From Burkholderiales bacterium (GTDB lineage: Bacteria > Pseudomonadota > Gammaproteobacteria > Burkholderiales > Burkholderiaceae_E): a stretch of DNA of 5,188 nt. The stretch covers positions 1,005,398 to 1,010,585 of the forward strand of contig CP070753.1 in assembly GCA_020348765.1 (NCBI GenBank). Reading direction: 5' to 3'. Of this stretch, positions 1 to 4,938 are shown in pieces. Made by a program: the position numbers and the translations under genes. The stretch's first letter is position 1. Each line of letters opens with the position of its first letter. The notes beneath the pieces were generated by a model. The model had not been told where the DNA came from and ran no database searches. It saw only the letters and a list, made by a program, of their open reading frames with translations.

Positions 1-131
1 CGTCGCTCCTCGCCCTGGCCCGCTTCGGCCTGGCCGGCCCCGGTCGGGCCGCCCTCATGCGGCTCGCCCCGATGCGGCTCGCCCCGATGCGGCTCGCCTT
101 CGGCGCCGTGGCTGCGATCCTGGTTCGTCAT
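1..131 (-). CDS. N-terminal fragment of an unidentified protein, runs off left edge
   Basis: The frame starts at ATG (131-129), overlapping the TGA stop of the racemase-like gene as ATGA, and stays open to the window edge (43 full codons). A GGAGG-type ribosome site (136-140 on the plus strand) lies 4 nt upstream, so translational coupling is likely. The visible peptide begins MTNQDRSHGAEG and is strongly hydrophilic, rich in Gly, Glu, His, Pro and Arg. It contains a five-residue repeat GEPHR, GEPHR, GEPHE. It shows no signal peptide, membrane segment or recognisable domain, so it is probably a disordered N-terminal extension ahead of a folded domain outside the window. The family cannot be named. 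An operon role beside an acyl-CoA racemase would fit a CoA-metabolism enzyme, but that is only a guess. The true start could also lie further downstream, outside the window. Confidence 0.5.
   Translation of the reverse strand, partial: MTNQDRSHGAEGEPHRGEPHRGEPHEGGPTGAGQAEAGQGEER
57..98. repeat. 15-bp tandem repeat, about 2.8 copies
   Basis: The plus strand shows atgcggctcgccccg twice in exact tandem (57-71, 72-86), followed by a 12-bp partial copy (87-98). The unit is a multiple of three and lies inside the minus-strand open frame, where it encodes the pentapeptide GEPHR. Copy-number change would therefore lengthen or shorten the protein without shifting frame. It looks like a coding minisatellite. 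Confidence 0.85.
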
Positions 132-1258
132 CCGGCCTCCCCGCCGCCCGCGGCCGCTTCCCTGCGCGCGAACTCGCTCAGGACCGTTTCGGTGTGCTCG
201 CCGCGCCGCGGCACCGGCGCGACCGTCCAGGCCGGCTCGCCGAGGAAGCGCGGCGCGGCCGCGGCCTGCAGTACGCCGTCGGCCTCGACGTACACGCCGC
301 GGGCCAGGTTGTGCGGATGGCTCGCGGCTTCCTGCGGACTGAGCACCGGTGCGAAACACGCGTCGCTGCCTTCCAGCAGCGCGCACCACTCGGCTCTTGG
401 CCGGCTCGCGAACAGGGCCGCCATCCGCTCGCGCAGCCGCGGCCAGGCCTGGACGTCGTACTGGCGCGCGAACTCGGGGTCGTCCTGCAGCCCGAGCTTC
501 TCGAGCAGGATGGCGTAGAACCTGGGTTCGAGCGACTGCACGCTGATCCACAGGCCGTCGGCGCAGCGGTAGCTGCCGCACCAGTGCGGGCCGTCGAGCA
601 GGCTGCGGCCGCGCTCGGTCTGCATCTGCCCGATGGCCTGCAGCGACAACAGCAGGTTCATCAGGTTGGCGGTGCCGTCGACCATTGCCGCGTCGATCAC
701 CGCACCCTGCCCGTTGGCCCGTGCGCGCAGCACGCCAGCGAGCAATCCGAGCGCCAGGTACAGGGCGCCGCCGCCGAGATCGCCGATCAGCGTCGGCGGC
801 GTCAAAGGTGGCTGGCCGGCTGGGCTCGCGTACCACAGCGCGCCCGAGAGTGCGATGTAGTTCAGGTCATGCCCGGCAGCGTGCGCCAGCGGCCCGCTCT
901 GTCCCCAGCCGGTGACGCGCCCGTAGACGAGCCGCGGATTGACCGCGTGACACGGCTCGGGCCCCACGCCCAGTCGCTCGGCCACGCCAGGGCGCATGCC
1001 CTCGATCAGCGCGTCCGCATGCCGGACGATGCGCATCAGATGGCCCCGGTCGGCTTCGGATTTCAGGTCCAGCACGATCGAGCGCTTGCCGCGGTTGAAG
1101 ATCCCGGCCTGGCTCGCGTCCGGCGCGCCGCCGGACGCACCGCCTTCGCGTTCGACCAGGATCACGTCCGCCCCCAGGTCGGCCAACAGCATGCCGCAGA
1201 ACGGGCCCGGCCCGATCCCGGCGAGTTCGACCACGGTCAGTCCCGCCAGCGGCTTCAT
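128..1258 (-). CDS. Alpha-methylacyl-CoA racemase-like protein (CaiB/BaiF superfamily)
   Basis: The 376-residue protein belongs to the CaiB/BaiF (family III CoA-transferase) superfamily. It opens with the superfamily hallmark (GLTVVELAGIGPGPFCGMLL, residues 6-25), where the GIGPGP stretch is typical of the racemase branch. The sequence AGHDLNYIALSG (128-139) and GDLGGGALYLALG (159-171) place His130 and Asp160 where Mycobacterium tuberculosis MCR has catalytic His126 and Asp156. Asp131 and Glu244 (SLEPRFYA) match its supporting Asp127 and Glu241. The IDAAMVDG motif (188-195) is also typical. The expected reaction is epimerisation of 2-methylacyl-CoA thioesters through an enolate, in the cytoplasm, rather than CoA transfer. 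Length is close to family norm (about 360-380). The start was chosen because homology begins at MKPLAGLTV; a G-rich site (1269-1273) lies about 10 nt upstream. The frame stays open far upstream only because of high GC. It is divergent from the second CaiB/BaiF gene and overlaps the next minus-strand gene by ATGA. The natural substrate is unknown. Confidence 0.88.
   Translation of the reverse strand: MKPLAGLTVVELAGIGPGPFCGMLLADLGADVILVEREGGASGGAPDASQAGIFNRGKRSIVLDLKSEADRGHLMRIVRHADALIEGMRPGVAERLGVGPEPCHAVNPRLVYGRVTGWGQSGPLAHAAGHDLNYIALSGALWYASPAGQPPLTPPTLIGDLGGGALYLALGLLAGVLRARANGQGAVIDAAMVDGTANLMNLLLSLQAIGQMQTERGRSLLDGPHWCGSYRCADGLWISVQSLEPRFYAILLEKLGLQDDPEFARQYDVQAWPRLRERMAALFASRPRAEWCALLEGSDACFAPVLSPQEAASHPHNLARGVYVEADGVLQAAAAPRFLGEPAWTVAPVPRRGEHTETVLSEFARREAAAGGGEAG
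136..140 (-). promoter_or_regulatory. Ribosome binding site GGAGG for the left-edge gene
   Basis: On the minus strand GGAGG sits 4 nt before the ATG at 131, inside the last codons of the racemase-like gene. Together with the ATGA overlap it supports a coupled start for the left-edge open frame. The spacing is slightly short. Confidence 0.5.
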
Positions 1259-1307
1259 CGTCTCGTTTCCCCCGTTTCGTTGCGCCCGCCAGGGGCGCAG
1301 CGGATCC

Positions 1308-1364
1308 CTGCTCCCGGCCACGCGTCCTGCCCCCGGCCACGCGTCCTGCTCCCGGCCACGCGTG
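1308..1364. repeat. Three 19-bp direct repeats in the divergent promoter region
   Basis: The units are ctgctcccggccacgcgtc (1308-1326), ctgcccccggccacgcgtc (1327-1345, one mismatch) and ctgctcccggccacgcgtg (1346-1364, one mismatch), directly abutting. Each contains the palindrome ACGCGT. The near two-helical-turn period and the position between two divergent genes would suit a row of regulator sites, but simple slippage-generated repetition is equally possible. No regulator gene is in the window. Confidence 0.8.
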
Positions 1365-1412
1365 TGCAGCCCGAAGGCGACCCGTGTACAGGCCCAAGGA
1401 TAGCGAACCGGG

Positions 1413-1441
1413 CTGCCAATGCGGCTGCAAGGCGTTAGGAT
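1413..1441 (+). promoter_or_regulatory. Possible sigma70-type promoter for the CoA-transferase set
   Basis: CTGCCA (1413-1418, 4/6 match to TTGACA) and TAGGAT (1436-1441, 4/6 match to TATAAT) are 17 bp apart. If used, transcription would begin at or next to the ATG at 1448, giving a leaderless or nearly leaderless mRNA. The same AGGA (1437-1440 region) can instead be read as a ribosome site 7 nt before the ATG, and both cannot apply to one transcript. Four-of-six matches occur often by chance. Confidence 0.3.
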
Positions 1442-1447
1442 GCCGGC

Positions 1448-2647
1448 ATGACGACGACCGGACCCCTGGCTGGCGTGCGCGTGGTCGAGTTCTGCCATGT
1501 CGCGGCAGGACCCTTCTGCGGCATGCTGCTGGCCGATTTCGGCGCCGACGTGCTGAAGATCGAGCCGCCTGGCGGCGACGGCATGCGGCAGTGGCCGCCG
1601 CTGACCGATGGCTACAGCGAGAACTTCGCCGCGGTGAATCGCGGCAAGCGTTCCGCAGTGCTGGATCTGAAGCAGCCGGCCGATCGCGATCGGGCACGGG
1701 CGCTGGTGCTCGATGCGGACGTGCTGCTCGAGAACAACCGGCCTGGCGTCATGAGTCGGCTCGGGCTCGGCTGGGACTGGTTCGGTCCGCGCAAGCCGGC
1801 GCTGATCTACTGCTCGATCTCGGCATTCGGCCAGGACGGGCCGCGTGCCGCCGAAGGCGGTTTCGATCTGACCATCCAGGCGGCCTCGGGCGTGATGAGC
1901 GTCACCGGCGAACCGGACGGCGCGCCGGTCAAGGCCGGCGTGCCGCTGGTGGACTTCGGCGCCGGGCTGTACGCGGCCTACACGATCGCGGCCATGCTCG
2001 CACGCGTGCGCGCCGGCGGGCCGGGCGGCGCGATCGACGTGCCGATGTTCGCGACCACGATCGCGATCTCGGCGCTGCAGACCAGCGAGTACTTCGGCAC
2101 CGGTCGCAACCCGCGCAAGCTCGGATCGGCGCACCCGCGCAATGCGCCCTACCAGGCCTACCGGGCCAGCGACGGCTGGTTCGCGATCGCGGCCGGCAAC
2201 GACCGGCTGTGGCAGCTCACCTGCGAGCGGATCGGTGCGACCGAGCTGCTGGCCGACGCGCGCTTCGCCAGCACGCAGCTGCGCTCGGCCAACCAGGCGG
2301 CGCTCGAGGCGCTGCTGCAAGCCCTGTTCACGCGCCAGCCCGTGGCCCACTGGCTGGCGCTGCTGGCGCCGGCCGGCGTACCCTGCGCGCCGATCAACGG
2401 CTATGCCGAGGCACTGGCCGATCCGCAGGCCGAGTACCTCGGCCTGGTACAGCCGATGACCCTGCCCAACGGTGCACGAACCCGTACCGTGGTCTGCCCG
2501 GTGCGGATCGACGGCTCGAACCTGCCGGTGGACACCCGCCCGCCGGCGCTGGGCGAGCACACGAACGCGGTCCGGGGTCAGGCGGCGCCCGCCGGCTCGG
2601 GCGATGCGGCCCAAGCGGGCAGGATCTCGGAGGCCAGCCAGCCGTGA
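1448..2647 (+). CDS. CaiB/BaiF family III CoA-transferase, possible 3-sulfinopropionate activator
   Basis: This 399-residue protein is a family III CoA-transferase, which moves CoA from a donor thioester (often succinyl-CoA) to a carboxylic acid. The N-terminal hallmark (PLAGVRVVEF... GPFCGMLLADFGADVLKIE, residues 6-39) binds CoA. Asp169 in PLVDFGAGLYAA aligns with the catalytic aspartate (Asp169) of formyl-CoA transferase Frc. NRGKRS (64-69) and ISAFGQDGP (124-132) are also family motifs. It lacks the racemase His-Asp pair and GIGPGP motif, so transferase is the better call than racemase. The last 24 or so residues after GEHTN are an Ala/Gly/Ser-rich tail in place of the usual terminal helix. 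The start has AGGA 7 nt upstream and matches where homology begins. Its TGA overlaps the GTG of the thiol dioxygenase gene. In Variovorax paradoxus TBEA6 a family III enzyme (Act) activates 3-sulfinopropionate, the product of Mdo, so this is the leading hypothesis here. The family is certain, the substrate is not. Confidence 0.88.
   Translation: MTTTGPLAGVRVVEFCHVAAGPFCGMLLADFGADVLKIEPPGGDGMRQWPPLTDGYSENFAAVNRGKRSAVLDLKQPADRDRARALVLDADVLLENNRPGVMSRLGLGWDWFGPRKPALIYCSISAFGQDGPRAAEGGFDLTIQAASGVMSVTGEPDGAPVKAGVPLVDFGAGLYAAYTIAAMLARVRAGGPGGAIDVPMFATTIAISALQTSEYFGTGRNPRKLGSAHPRNAPYQAYRASDGWFAIAAGNDRLWQLTCERIGATELLADARFASTQLRSANQAALEALLQALFTRQPVAHWLALLAPAGVPCAPINGYAEALADPQAEYLGLVQPMTLPNGARTRTVVCPVRIDGSNLPVDTRPPALGEHTNAVRGQAAPAGSGDAAQAGRISEASQP
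2629..2633 (+). promoter_or_regulatory. Ribosome binding site GGAGG that fixes the GTG start at 2644
   Basis: GGAGG lies 10 nt before GTG 2644, within the end of the CoA-transferase gene. It supports the overlapping GTGA start of the dioxygenase; no ATG in that frame lies before conserved sequence. Confidence 0.6.
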
Positions 2648-3261
2648 GTGCCGACGCCGACCCGCTTGCACCGCTGCGCGAGTTCGTGGTCGAGATGACG
2701 CGGTTGGTCGAACGGACCGATCGGGAGCCGCAGCTGCTGGCCGAGGCCAGGGGGCTGCTGGCACGCCTGATCGCCGACGATGCCTGGCTGCCGGACGCGT
2801 TCGCCGCCCCGGATCCGCGCGGATACCGACAGTACCTGCTCTACTGCGACCCGCTCGAGCGGTTCTCGGTGGTGAGCTTCGTCTGGGGTCCGGGCCATCG
2901 CACGCCGGTGCACGATCACACGGTCTGGGGGCTGGTGGGCGTGCTGCGGGGCGCCGAGCGCTGCGAGGAGTACGTGCGCGAGGGCGATCGGGTCATGCCG
3001 CGCGGTGTCGCGCACACGATGGCCCCGGGCATGATCGAGGCCGTGTCGCCGTCGCCGGGCGATTGGCACGTGGTGTCCAGTGCGATGGACGACCGGTACT
3101 CGGTCAGCATCCACGTCTACGGCGCCAACATCGGTGCCGTCCGGCGGCACGTGTTCGAGCCCGAGCACGATCACCTGCGCGACTTCGTCTCCGGCTACTC
3201 GTTGCCGGTGGTGCCGAATCTCTGGGATCGCTCGGGTGCGGCGGCGCGCGCAGCGGGCTGA
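2644..3261 (+). CDS. mdo: Thiol dioxygenase, 3-mercaptopropionate dioxygenase type (cupin)
   Basis: The 205-residue cytoplasmic cupin is a non-haem iron thiol dioxygenase (cysteine dioxygenase family), which adds O2 to a thiol to give a sulfinate. PVHDHTVWG supplies iron ligands His90 and His92, and GDWHVV supplies His142. SIHVYG supplies the outer-sphere triad Ser155-His157-Tyr159. Arg168 is present in GAVRRH. These numbers coincide with those reported for Azotobacter and Pseudomonas 3-mercaptopropionate dioxygenases, in which Arg168 binds the substrate carboxylate, unlike the Arg60-type cysteine dioxygenases. The Cys of the mammalian Cys-Tyr crosslink is absent (HDHTVWGL in place of HDHTDSHC), as usual in bacteria. 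Length is normal (about 200). The GTG start overlaps the CoA-transferase stop as GTGA, with GGAGG upstream, so the two proteins are probably made together. Expected product is 3-sulfinopropionate from 3-mercaptopropionate; cysteine or mercaptosuccinate as substrate cannot be excluded. Automatic annotation would probably say cysteine dioxygenase. Confidence 0.85.
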   Translation: MSADADPLAPLREFVVEMTRLVERTDREPQLLAEARGLLARLIADDAWLPDAFAAPDPRGYRQYLLYCDPLERFSVVSFVWGPGHRTPVHDHTVWGLVGVLRGAERCEEYVREGDRVMPRGVAHTMAPGMIEAVSPSPGDWHVVSSAMDDRYSVSIHVYGANIGAVRRHVFEPEHDHLRDFVSGYSLPVVPNLWDRSGAAARAAG

Positions 3262-3303
3262 CGACCGACAGCCCCGGCGCGCAGGCCGCGAGCGCATCGC
3301 CCC

Positions 3304-4221
3304 GTGAACACGCTCGCGCTGCTGTTTCCGGACGTCGCGCTGATCGCACTGGGCATCGCGCTCAAGCGCTTCTCCGGCTGGTCGGACGCCGCCTGGGACG
3401 GGCTCGAGCGCCTGGTCTACTACGTGCTGTTTCCGGCCCTGCTGTTCGGCTCGATCCTGAAGGCACGCTTCCTGGACGGCCCGGCGCTGCCGATGCTGGG
3501 CGTGGGGCTGGCGAGCATCGGCGTCGGCATCGCGATCGGCTATGCGGCCCGGCCGGTGCTGGGCCCGCCCGAGCGGCTGTTCGCCTCGGGCGTGCAATGC
3601 GCGTTCCGCTTCAACACCTATATCGCGCTGGGCCTGTCGCAACGGCTGGCCGGCCTGGAGGGCCTGGCGCTGTGCTCGGTGCTGGTCGGCGTCGTGGTGC
3701 CGATCCTGAACGTCGCGGCCGTGTTCCCGCTGGCCAGGCACAGCGGCTCGGGGCTGCTGCGCGAACTGGCGCGCAATCCGCTCGTGCTGGCGACGCTGTC
3801 CGGCCTGCTCGGCAACTTCGCCGGCCTGAGCTTGCCCGAGCCGGTCGATGCGGCATTCCAGCGTCTGGGTGCAGCCGCGATCGCGATCGGCTTGCTGTGC
3901 GTCGGCGCCGGCCTGCACCTGGGCCGCCGGCGCACCGGCGGCGAATCCGCCCGCGCCGCGCGCCGGCTCACGGTCTGGTTCACGGCCACCAAGCTGCTGG
4001 CGATGCCGCTGACCGCGCTCGTGGTCGGACGCCTGATCGGTCTCGCGCCGCTGCCGCATCAGATCGTTCTGATGTTCGCATCGATGCCGACGGCACCGGC
4101 CGCTTACGTGCTTGCGTCGCGCATGGGCGGCGACGGCCCGTTCGTCGCCTGGCTGATCAGTGTCTCGATGATCGGCGCCCTGTTCGCGCTGCCGCTCTGG
4201 ATGGGGATCCTGGGCCCCTGA
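3304..4221 (+). CDS. AEC-family (auxin efflux carrier/MdcF-like) permease
   Basis: This 305-residue inner-membrane protein belongs to the AEC family of secondary transporters, which in bacteria includes the malonate carrier MdcF and other small organic-acid permeases. About ten hydrophobic segments can be drawn (roughly 4-20, 36-53, 61-83, 97-111, 121-144, 158-176, 188-206, 222-243, 251-271, 281-302), arranged as two halves of five. Typical family motifs are LVYYVLFPALLFGSI (37-51), FRFNTYIALG (101-110) and ASMPTAPAAYVLA (259-271). Length is standard (about 300-320). The GTG at 3304 is the only usual start codon between the in-frame dioxygenase stop (3259-3261) and conserved sequence; no clear ribosome site precedes it. 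It follows the dioxygenase by 42 bp on the same strand and is likely co-transcribed. Context suggests transport of a short carboxylate, perhaps a thio- or sulfino-acid, but direction and substrate cannot be read from the sequence. Confidence 0.88.
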   Translation: MNTLALLFPDVALIALGIALKRFSGWSDAAWDGLERLVYYVLFPALLFGSILKARFLDGPALPMLGVGLASIGVGIAIGYAARPVLGPPERLFASGVQCAFRFNTYIALGLSQRLAGLEGLALCSVLVGVVVPILNVAAVFPLARHSGSGLLRELARNPLVLATLSGLLGNFAGLSLPEPVDAAFQRLGAAAIAIGLLCVGAGLHLGRRRTGGESARAARRLTVWFTATKLLAMPLTALVVGRLIGLAPLPHQIVLMFASMPTAPAAYVLASRMGGDGPFVAWLISVSMIGALFALPLWMGILGP

Positions 4222-4241
4222 GCGGTCGACACCGGGCCGCA

Positions 4242-4255
4242 GGCGCGTGTGCGCC
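4242..4255. other. Small GC hairpin between convergent genes
   Basis: GGCGC-gtgt-GCGCC (4242-4255) forms a 5-bp stem with a 4-nt loop in the 43-bp gap between the permease stop and the isomerase stop. No T-run follows on either strand. It might contribute to ending transcription from both sides, but it is too weak to be called an intrinsic terminator. Confidence 0.3.
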
Positions 4256-4264
4256 CCGCCCCGC

Positions 4265-4858
4265 TCAGGAAGCCAACGCCTCGGCCACCATTTCGAGCCG
4301 GTCCTGGCCGAAGAACATCTGCTCGCCGACGAAGAAGGTCGGCGCACCGAACACGCCGCGCCGCACGGCCTCGTCGGTGATCGCGATCAGGGCGGCCTTG
4401 ACCTCGGAATCGGCGACCAGCGCCGAGAACGCGTCCGGGTCGAAGCCGGCGGCGCGCAGCACCGCGGCCAGTTCCGACGCGTCGCCCAGGTTGCGCGGTT
4501 CGCGCCACATCGCCGTGAACATCGCGTCCAGGTACCGTTCGAAGTCCTGGGGCGCACGCATCTGCATGCCCACCGCGCCGCGCATCAGCGCCAGCGTATT
4601 GACCGGGAAGTGCGGGTTCCATGCGAACGCGACGCCGTAGCGTCGCGCCCAGCGCTGGATGTCCTCGCGCATCCAGCGCTCCTTGGGTTCGACCGTGACC
4701 GGGCTCACGTTGCCCGTGGCCTTGAACACGCCGCCCAGCAGCATCGGGCGCCAGAGGACCTGCGCACCGTGCGACTGCGCCAGCCGCGGCAGTTGCGTGT
4801 ACGCGAGATAGGTGGTGGGACTGCCGAAATCGAAGAAGAACTCCACTGCACGGCTCAT
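4265..4858 (-). CDS. 2-hydroxychromene-2-carboxylate isomerase family protein (DsbA/kappa-GST fold)
   Basis: The 197-residue protein is of the DsbA-like thioredoxin-fold family that includes glutathione-dependent 2-hydroxychromene-2-carboxylate isomerase (naphthalene degradation) and kappa-class glutathione transferases. The N-terminal FFFDFGSPTTYLAY (7-20) holds Ser13, matching the active-site serine that approaches glutathione sulfur. There is no CXXC, so it is not a disulfide oxidoreductase. RPMLLGGVFKATGN (37-50), FPVNTLALMR (84-93) and GVFGAPTFFVGEQMFFGQDRLEMV (168-191, in two halves around the cis-Pro at 173) are characteristic. Length is normal (about 195-205). Two ATGs abut (4861 and 4858). 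I chose 4858 because AGGAG at 4868-4864 is 5 nt before it and only 2 nt before the other. It lies 80 bp downstream of a short-chain dehydrogenase gene on the same strand and converges on the permease. No other aromatic-degradation genes are visible, so the exact substrate is unknown; a general glutathione-dependent isomerase is possible. Confidence 0.87.
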   Translation of the reverse strand: MSRAVEFFFDFGSPTTYLAYTQLPRLAQSHGAQVLWRPMLLGGVFKATGNVSPVTVEPKERWMREDIQRWARRYGVAFAWNPHFPVNTLALMRGAVGMQMRAPQDFERYLDAMFTAMWREPRNLGDASELAAVLRAAGFDPDAFSALVADSEVKAALIAITDEAVRRGVFGAPTFFVGEQMFFGQDRLEMVAEALAS

Positions 4859-4863
4859 CATGT

Positions 4864-4868
4864 CTCCT
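4864..4868 (-). promoter_or_regulatory. Ribosome binding site AGGAG for the isomerase gene
   Basis: Minus-strand AGGAG is followed by AC and then ATGATG. Spacing favours the second ATG (4858) over the first (4861). Confidence 0.65.
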
Positions 4869-4891
4869 GGTCGGTGATCGATGCGGATGCC

Positions 4892-4926
4892 GGGCGCGTG
4901 GCGCGCGCCCAAAGGGGAACGTTCCC
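4892..4926. promoter_or_regulatory. Stem-loop and 12-bp palindrome between SDR and isomerase genes
   Basis: GGGCGCG (4892-4898) pairs with CGCGCCC (4904-4910) around a 5-nt loop, a 7-bp perfect stem. Four bases further on is the perfect palindrome GGGAACGTTCCC (4915-4926). Both lie in the 80-bp gap upstream of the isomerase start. The palindrome could be an operator for a dimeric regulator and the hairpin could shape or process the bicistronic mRNA. Neither has a T-run. No regulator is identified. Confidence 0.35.
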
Positions 4927-4938
4927 GGGTTCGCCCCG

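Larger units (their letters stand above)
1259..1447. other. Divergent intergenic region between two CaiB/BaiF genes
   Basis: These 189 bp must hold the 5' control signals of both the racemase-like gene and the CoA-transferase/dioxygenase/permease set. They contain three 19-bp direct repeats (1308-1364), a looser pair of related 12-13 bp elements (CGTGTGCAGCCC at 1361 and CGTGTACAGGCCC at 1383) spaced 22 bp apart, and a possible promoter close to the plus-strand start. Open frames cross the region on both strands but show no protein-family signal, so I treat it as non-coding. No convincing promoter was seen for the minus-strand gene. Confidence 0.7.

Noticed and set aside
1308..1364. Repeat array considered as a CRISPR remnant
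   Set aside because: The units abut with no spacers and are only 19 bp long; no cas gene is present.
194..1438. Plus-strand 414-residue open frame opposite the racemase-like gene
   Set aside because: It is the complementary shadow of a gene with intact catalytic residues; the translation shows no recognisable protein family.
1384..2643. Upstream extension of the dioxygenase frame (plus strand from 1384), suggesting a 625-residue fusion
   Set aside because: The part before 2644 is an off-frame reading of the CoA-transferase and is Arg-rich. The dioxygenase alone has normal family length and its own GTG and ribosome site.
1259..2764. Extension of the racemase-like frame upstream on the minus strand, giving an 878-residue open frame
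   Set aside because: The upstream part is Arg/His/Gln-rich with no family signal and lies antisense to the CoA-transferase. It is a by-product of high GC; homology begins at MKPLAGLTV.
3104..3349. Small minus-strand open frame over the dioxygenase/permease junction
   Set aside because: No ribosome site and no family signal; it overlaps conserved coding sequence on the other strand.
4242..4255. Hairpin considered as an intrinsic bidirectional terminator
   Set aside because: The stem is only 5 bp and neither strand has a following T-run.
2578..4347. Minus-strand 589-residue open frame antisense to the dioxygenase and permease
   Set aside because: Composition is dominated by Arg, Gln, His and Ala, with no motif, and it covers two well-supported plus-strand genes.
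2472..4640. Plus-strand 722-residue open frame spanning four genes
   Set aside because: It runs out of frame through recognised genes, including one on the other strand, and is Arg/Ala-rich without any family signal.
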